Assembly: GCA_003339415.1 (NCBI GenBank)
Contig: PDHQ01000639.1
Span: 1-13,170, forward strand
Length of the DNA: 13,170 bases
Direction of reading: 5' to 3'
Origin: Ophiocordyceps camponoti-saundersi (nom. inval.)
Lineage: Eukaryota > Ascomycota > Sordariomycetes > Hypocreales > Ophiocordycipitaceae
Shown: positions 8,901-13,170 of the stretch, in pieces
Position numbering within the stretch: position 1 is the first letter of the stretch
Layout of the letters: each line of letters begins with the position of its first letter
Position numbers and translations under genes: made by a program
Notes under the pieces: generated by a model
What the model was told of the DNA's origin: nothing
The model's database searches: none
The model's input: only the letters and a program-made list of their open reading frames with translations

Positions 8901-10503
8901 AGAAACCTTTATAAGTTATACCTTAAGTAATTATCGTATTACGAAGAAGCTACCTAAATTTAATAAATAATAAGTACCCGTAATAAAGAAAGAACTTAAT
9001 AAGCTATATTAGAAAGGCGCTTAGGAACTTATTCCTAAGCTTTATAATACTAAAACCCTTCCTAAGCGATAAGTATATATAAAGAAGCTTATTAAGAGCG
9101 TAGATCTAATAGCGAAGGCCCGCTAAGTTATTTACGGAGATCGCAATCTTATAAATCGACTTATTAAGGACTTATATACTATTATAATATATTAGTTATC
9201 CGTATAGATCTTCCTTACCCTTATTATAATATAAGACTTTAAATAAGTAAAGTTTAATATCGTAAATACTTTTATTAACGCTAAATTAAATAAAGATATC
9301 TTCGTTAAGTAGCCTTATAGCTTTAAGGATAAGTTAGGGCGTATTTACCGCTTAAAAAGGGCCCTTTATAGCTATTAAGCCTCGCTACGCTAGTAGTTCG
9401 AGCGTGCAGCTAAAAATCTAGCTAGTTGCGGATTTAAATAACTTAACTCTAAGTTATACCTTTATTACTATACTAATAGCAGCCTCCTCGTTCTTTATAT
9501 AAACGATATCCTCCTTACTACGCCTATATAAGTATAAATTAATAATAAGGCTATAATTCTTAACGAATTATATAAAGTTAAATACCTTAGAAAGCTTTAG
9601 GAATTCCTAAGCCTTAAGTTTAATCGCGATTATTAGGCCCGTATTATTTAAGTATATTAGACCTCCTTTACCTATAAAATTCTTAAGCTATTCGATACTA
9701 ATAATTTAAAGCTTACGAAGACGCTATAGCTAATAAAGTATATAATTCCTTATAACTAGAAAGAGGCTAAGATTATAATAAAAGCTACGATATAATAGAA
9801 ATAAATAGGCAGCTTAAATTAGCTAGCCTTAAGTATAAGGCCTAATATTATATATAGCGTTAAGAAGCTATTAGAAGTAAATTCCTATCCGACTTACGCT
9901 TATCTAGCTACGATAAAGTACCTTTTTCGCTATCTACGCGGCACGCCGTCTCTTAATATTATACTTAGAGGAGCGGTATATAGTAAGGACCTTTAGCTTC
10001 GCGTATATTCCGATATATTATTCGCGGACGATTAGGTAACCCGCGCCTTAATAGCCGGGTTTATTATCTTCCTCGCTAGTAGCTTTATCGCGTAGCGCTT
10101 AAAGTATTAGACTCTTATTATTATAAGTAGTATAGAGGCCGAATTTATAGCCCTTATACCCGCTAAGCTTATAACGATTTAGCTCTCTAACGTTATTCGA
10201 GACGCTAGCTATAAATAAAAGAGGCCTCTCGTAATATTTACTAATAGCTAGAACGCGAGGTTAGCTATAATTAACCTACTTAATAAGGCACGCACTAGGT
10301 ATATTAATTTATAATATAAATAGATTATCTAAAGGTATTAAATAGGCTTTTTTAATTTATAGTAGATCGGTATAGAAGATATAATTATAAATAGCCTTAT
10401 AAAGGGTTTATAAGCGAATAAGTATTAGTAGTTTATACGCTAGCTAAATTTAGCTATGCTAAGGAATAGGGGCGGCTTTAATAGCCTAAATACTAAAAAA
10501 TAA
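5935..10503 (+). pseudogene. Copia gag-pol polyprotein relic (Gag-PR-IN-RT-RH)
   Basis: One frame runs from about 5935 to a TAA at 10501-10503. The parts I identified share the same register, and the stops inside are RIP-type TAA/TAG. In order: Gag; an Arg/Gly-rich stretch (6514-6560) followed by a degraded Cys/His-like segment (about 6600-6650); protease around 6802-6870, where the catalytic Asp position (6811-6813) now reads AAT; the integrase HHCC region, where RLVYASKEKV at 7240-7269 shows His replaced by Tyr; the integrase core with all three acidic residues kept, GAT 7405, GAT 7609 and GAG 7717, the last two exactly D35E; RVT_2 with Y-I-N-D at 9496-9507; and RNase H with SDILFADD near 10009, SSIEAEF near 10126 and a later Asp position now AAT (10243). 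Some stops may be original. The true start codon cannot be fixed. Confidence 0.93.
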
Positions 10504-10538
10504 TATTACGATAGTTATTCTTTAGCCTACCCGGCCTT

Positions 10539-10546
10539 AAGGGCGG
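10539..10546 (+). promoter_or_regulatory. Polypurine tract of the Copia element (decayed)
   Basis: AAGGGCGG lies immediately before the 3' LTR, where plus-strand DNA synthesis is primed. It is purine-rich with one C. Position supports the call more than sequence does. Confidence 0.6.
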
Positions 10547-10710
10547 TATTATATAATATACCTTATAGTCTAAGCTATGCCCTACTTAGGGCTTAAGCCC
10601 GGTTAGGTTAGTATGTTCGATATACTAAATTAGTATAGAGGGGCTACTAGAGTTAGACTTAGTATTAGTAATATCACTGCCCGATCCGTGATAGCGTGCG
10701 TGCCTTAATA
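10547..10710 (+). repeat. 3' LTR of the Copia element
   Basis: A 164-bp partner of 5399-5562. The seven differences, left versus right, are at 5409/10557, 5411/10559, 5422/10570, 5453/10601, 5467/10615, 5473/10621 and 5502/10650. Four of them are CA/TA or TG/TA alternatives, as RIP would make. The last 60 bp (10651-10710) are identical to the left LTR, including unmutated CA and TG. The GGGCTTAAGCCC palindrome recurs at 10589-10600. Confidence 0.93.
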
Positions 10711-10715
10711 CTTTT
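10711..10715. repeat. Right target-site duplication, CTTTT
   Basis: Identical to 5394-5398. It joins directly to TTAGCTTCC, the continuation of the interrupted sequence. Confidence 0.88.
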
Positions 10716-10790
10716 TTAGCTTCCTTAGATAAATTATAGCTTTCCTTTATTTTTACTTTTTTAATTATACCTCTTACTTAAGGTTTAAAA
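10716..10790. other. Continuation of the relic split by the Copia insertion
   Basis: Before insertion, 5398 joined to 10716. Read on the minus strand across that junction, a frame stays readable for a short distance (KESYNLSKEAKK leading toward 5390). This suggests the N-terminal end of the unclassified relic lies here. No motif was recognised. Confidence 0.45.
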
Positions 10791-10956
10791 TTAGTTAGTC
10801 TTTAGTTAGTTAAGACTAACTAAAAAAAGTCTAGACTAAAATATATACCTTTTAGTTAGTTTTTAGTTAGTTATTATAAAGACTTTAGTTAGTTCTTAAA
10901 TATAGGGACTAACTAACTAAAAACTAAAAACTAAAAAAATTAAAGTTTTAGTTAGC
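10791..10956. repeat. TTAGTTAGT direct/inverted repeat cluster
   Basis: TTAGTTAGT occurs at 10791-10799, 10802-10810, 10852-10860, 10863-10871 and 10885-10893, with TTAGTTAGC at 10948-10956. The reverse complement ACTAACTAA occurs at 10815-10823, 10908-10916 and 10912-10920. TTAGTTAGTC (10791-10800) and GACTAACTAA (10814-10823) form a 10-bp stem. hAT transposons carry short subterminal repeats of this sort bound by the transposase zinc finger. This cluster lies on the C-terminal side of the hAT relic, where its 3' end should be. The link to hAT is inferred from position. Confidence 0.7.
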
Positions 10957-11313
10957 TTACGTAAGCTATTTTATTCTAATAAAAATACTACGAGATAGCG
11001 CGACTAATATAGTATATCGAAGTTAAGTTTTTTTTTATTAGATTATTATTAAGAAAGGAATAAAATCTTTAATTTAATATATTTAAAAGAAAAATAAAAC
11101 CTAGTAATAATAATAGTAATAACTTAAAAGGTAATAGTAAAATAAATAATAAAAATATAATATAACTTTAAAAAGGCCTTAATATAATTTAAATAAGCTT
11201 AATTATTAAAAATCTTAAAACTTATAAAATTATTTATATATAAAAAGTTAATATTAATAAAAAAAATATATTATTAGCTAGAAAAATTTATCTAATAATA
11301 AGTAAAAAACTAG
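10957..11313. other. AT-rich spacer between repeat cluster and hAT relic
   Basis: AT-rich, RIP-degraded sequence with no recognised gene. If 10791-10956 is the hAT subterminal region, this is that element's untranslated 3' part. I see no terminator or other signal in it. Confidence 0.5.
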
Positions 11314-13086
11314 CTATAAAAGAAAACTTATAAGCTTTAATCTTTTTTTTAAAGCTTTATTTTCCTTTTTTTTAATTTCCTAGAAATTAGTAAGCGTTAA
11401 ATTCTAGTTTTTTAATAAGATTAACTACTTTATAGTTTTAGGTTTTAAATTATTCCTAGATAACGTAATAATATTACTAGAAGTAGAAAAAATAGCCTCG
11501 ATTAAGGCTAATATAGCTAAAATAGCTAAAAGTTTTCTAGCTAAAATTATTAAAGTAGGGAAGCGGAAAGCATTATTTTTCTAATATAAGAGTAGGTTAC
11601 TTTAGAAATAATTAGTAAATAAGGAGAATAAATTATAAAAAAAATATATAACTATATCTTAGAAGGTAAATAAGCTTCTAAAAGGTATTATTTTAGTTCT
11701 TTATTAGTTTTTATTTTTTTAACTTATAAACTAAAGTCGAACTCTTTTAAGGTATACGTTTTAGGATTTCCTAAGTTTATTTCTTTATTTTCCGTAGTTT
11801 TATAGCTAAAGATGATTAGTAAAGATTATAAAAAAAATATAATCTTACTTATAGATTAAATTACTCTGAAAAAAGATATAAGATATCCTTTTTTATAGCT
11901 AAATAGTAATAAAGGAAGCTATTTTCCTTAAAATAAATAACTTTATATTATAAGTTTAATATAATAGCGAATAAATAAGGTCGGAAAGCTAATAAGTCGT
12001 TTTTTTAAGTTATTTTAGAAAGTACTTTTTTAGCTTTTTTAAGCTATTCCTCTATTATATAAGTCTTAAAAGTAATAGAATAAGAAAACTAAAAAGTAAT
12101 TAGTAAGTATTTTAAAAAATAAAAAAAAGAAGAATACCTAGCTTTTTTTAAAATTAGAAAATTCTTCGTATAATTTAGTAAGCCGATTAAAGATCTAAAA
12201 AATAAGAAGTAATCCTTTTAAACTTATTATATAAAAGTAGCTTTATAAATAAATAGAAGGAGTTAAAAAAAATATTAAAAATAGCTTTAAAATCTTTTAA
12301 AGCTTTCTATTCCTTATTAGTAGGAAATACTTTTTTATACTCTTTATATTCCGTTAATTTAAAAACCTATTCTAAAGTAAAACGGAATTCTAATACTCTT
12401 TTAAGTATAAAAAACGTAGAATTCTACCTTATAGCGTTATCTATTTAATTAATTAATAGTTAAATAAATAATTAATAAATAAAAGAAACTTACCGATAAT
12501 AACTTTTATTTTTTAGATTATTTTATATTTCCCTTAGATTTTTACTATTATAGACCTTTTTAAAAAAGCTATTTAAGCTTTATATTATACTTAATAATAA
12601 GTAAAATATATCGAAATTAGTTAAAAAGCGCTAGAAAAATAAATAATTAGTAAATAATTATAATAAGAATAAATAACTTACTATTATACTTTTATAAAGT
12701 AGTATTTTTATCTTAAAGTTGCCTTTTTAAGTTAGAATTATTTAAAAGAGCTTTAAAAATATCCTAAGCTATTAAATTAATAATATATACTAGGTAGCGA
12801 ATTTAGCTAGTAAATTTTTTTAAAAAAAAAAGTTATTATAAGCCGAGGAATAAGCTTTTAAAAATATCTTATTATTTATAGCATTATCGTAAGTAATACT
12901 AGTATAATATTGTTAGTAAAGAAATAAATTAGTAAATAAAGAAATAAAGAAATTATTAATATACTTATTAAGAAACTTTAAAGTAATAATAAGGTAAGCT
13001 CTTAAGTAGGAAAGAATTTTAATATAAATATAATTTTTAATATACTATTCTAAAAGCTTTTTAAAAGCTAAAAATTATTAGTTTTT
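11314..13086 (-). pseudogene. hAT-family transposase relic, N-terminus missing
   Basis: A cut-and-paste DNA transposase of the hAT superfamily (RNase H-like catalytic core), read from high to low coordinates. Motifs in the expected order: ITYDNAINNK at about 12897-12868, matching the hAT ITxDNASNN block; RYLVYIINLIAQD at about 12799-12761, the CxxH block with Cys and His turned to Tyr; R-W-N-S-T at 12429-12415, with the Trp codon now TAG; RPYLFAIILN at about 11983-11954; and the C-terminal dimerisation domain from 11589 to about 11401 (KNNAFRFPT, LARKLLAI, IEAIFSTSS, LSRNNLKPKT). Motif codons fall in two minus frames and alternate, so several indels have accumulated besides RIP stops; one shift lies near the A/T homopolymers at 12811-12831. 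The first readable stop after the domain not needing read-through as Gln/Trp may be 11316-11314. The region before 12900 is too decayed to align. Confidence 0.85.
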
Positions 13087-13087
13087 A

Positions 13088-13170
<83 letters not shown>
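13087..13170. repeat. (ATAA)21 tetranucleotide microsatellite
   Basis: 21 perfect ATAA units run to the last base of the window. They cut off whatever encoded the N-terminal part of the hAT transposase and its other terminal repeat, unless these lie beyond the window. Confidence 0.97.

Larger units (their letters stand above)
5399..10710 (+). mobile_element. Complete Ty1/Copia LTR retrotransposon, RIP-inactivated
   Basis: A 5312-bp element with two 164-bp LTRs, matching 5-bp target duplications, a primer-binding site directly after the left LTR, a short purine stretch before the right LTR, and a plus-strand gag-pol. Protease, integrase, reverse transcriptase and RNase H come in that order. 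Integrase before RT is diagnostic of Ty1/Copia rather than Ty3/Gypsy. The structure is intact end to end, but the coding frame carries dozens of in-frame TAA/TAG, so this copy makes no functional protein. It is inserted into the relic that spans 3200-5398 and 10716 onward. Confidence 0.95.

Noticed and set aside
9496..9507. RIP damage of the RT catalytic YxDD motif (reads Y-I-N-D)
   Set aside because: The AAC codon follows an A, so it is not in TpG context and cannot come from GAC by the CpA-type change. It may be an ancestral variant.
5935..10503. Alternative genetic code with TAA/TAG read as Gln (ciliate-like), since such reading opens long frames
   Set aside because: Former Trp, His, Cys and Asp positions are also altered (TAG for Trp in R-W-N-S-T, Tyr for zinc ligands, Asn for Asp), and CA/TG are missing in non-coding parts too. 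RIP explains all of this; a code change does not.
10791..10956. Telomere-like repeats (TTAGTTAG resembling TTAGGG)
   Set aside because: The unit is not TTAGGG, it occurs in both orientations, and spacing is irregular. RIP would not produce T from the first G of GGG in this way.
10791..10956. CRISPR array
   Set aside because: Units are 9 bp, in both orientations, partly overlapping and without uniform spacers.

Overview
The window looks like heterochromatic, transposon-derived DNA from a filamentous ascomycete (Pezizomycotina) with very strong repeat-induced point mutation (RIP). The dinucleotides CA and TG are almost absent over long stretches: lines 5641-6000, for example, contain none. AC, GT and CG remain common and TA is hugely enriched, which is the footprint of CpA-to-TpA mutation on both strands. 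No intact gene, tRNA or rRNA was found. Every recognisable coding region is a relic whose stops and substitutions mostly fit CAA/CAG/TGG to TAA/TAG, CAT to TAT and TGT to TAT changes.

Layout. 1-126 is a (TTA)42 microsatellite. 127-1990 is AT-rich relic sequence with no recognised gene, holding a CpG-rich patch at 481-615 and a GC-rich hairpin at 1020-1058. At 1992-2020 a 9-bp ACGCGTGTT motif occurs three times. It lies just upstream of a plus-strand ORF1/gag relic of a non-LTR (LINE, Tad1-like) retrotransposon, about 2043-2800, with a perfectly spaced CX2CX4HX4C zinc knuckle whose four ligand codons all now read Tyr. No endonuclease/RT ORF2 was recognised after it. 2941-3190 is an island that escaped most RIP and is full of GATTTCC/GGAAATC motifs and nested dyads. 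3200-5398 is an unclassified relic, probably minus strand.

5399-10710 is a complete, nested Ty1/Copia-type LTR retrotransposon. It has two 164-bp LTRs, a perfect 5-bp target duplication (CTTTT), a half-tRNA(iMet)-type primer-binding site directly after the 5' LTR, and one long plus-strand gag-protease-integrase-RT-RNase H frame broken only by in-frame stops. It interrupts the older relic, which resumes at 10716. 10791-10956 is a cluster of TTAGTTAGT/ACTAACTAA direct and inverted repeats, plausibly the subterminal region of the hAT DNA transposon whose decayed transposase occupies about 11314-13086 on the minus strand. The hAT N-terminal part runs into a (ATAA)21 microsatellite at 13087-13170, the end of the window.

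Reading of the whole: a nested transposon graveyard in a RIP-made AT-rich block. The Copia insertion is younger than its surroundings: it has no net frameshift over about 3.4 kb of pol, whereas the hAT relic changes frame several times. I see no evidence for a novel functional system. The less-RIPped island at 2941-3190 and the unclassified relics are the parts I cannot explain.
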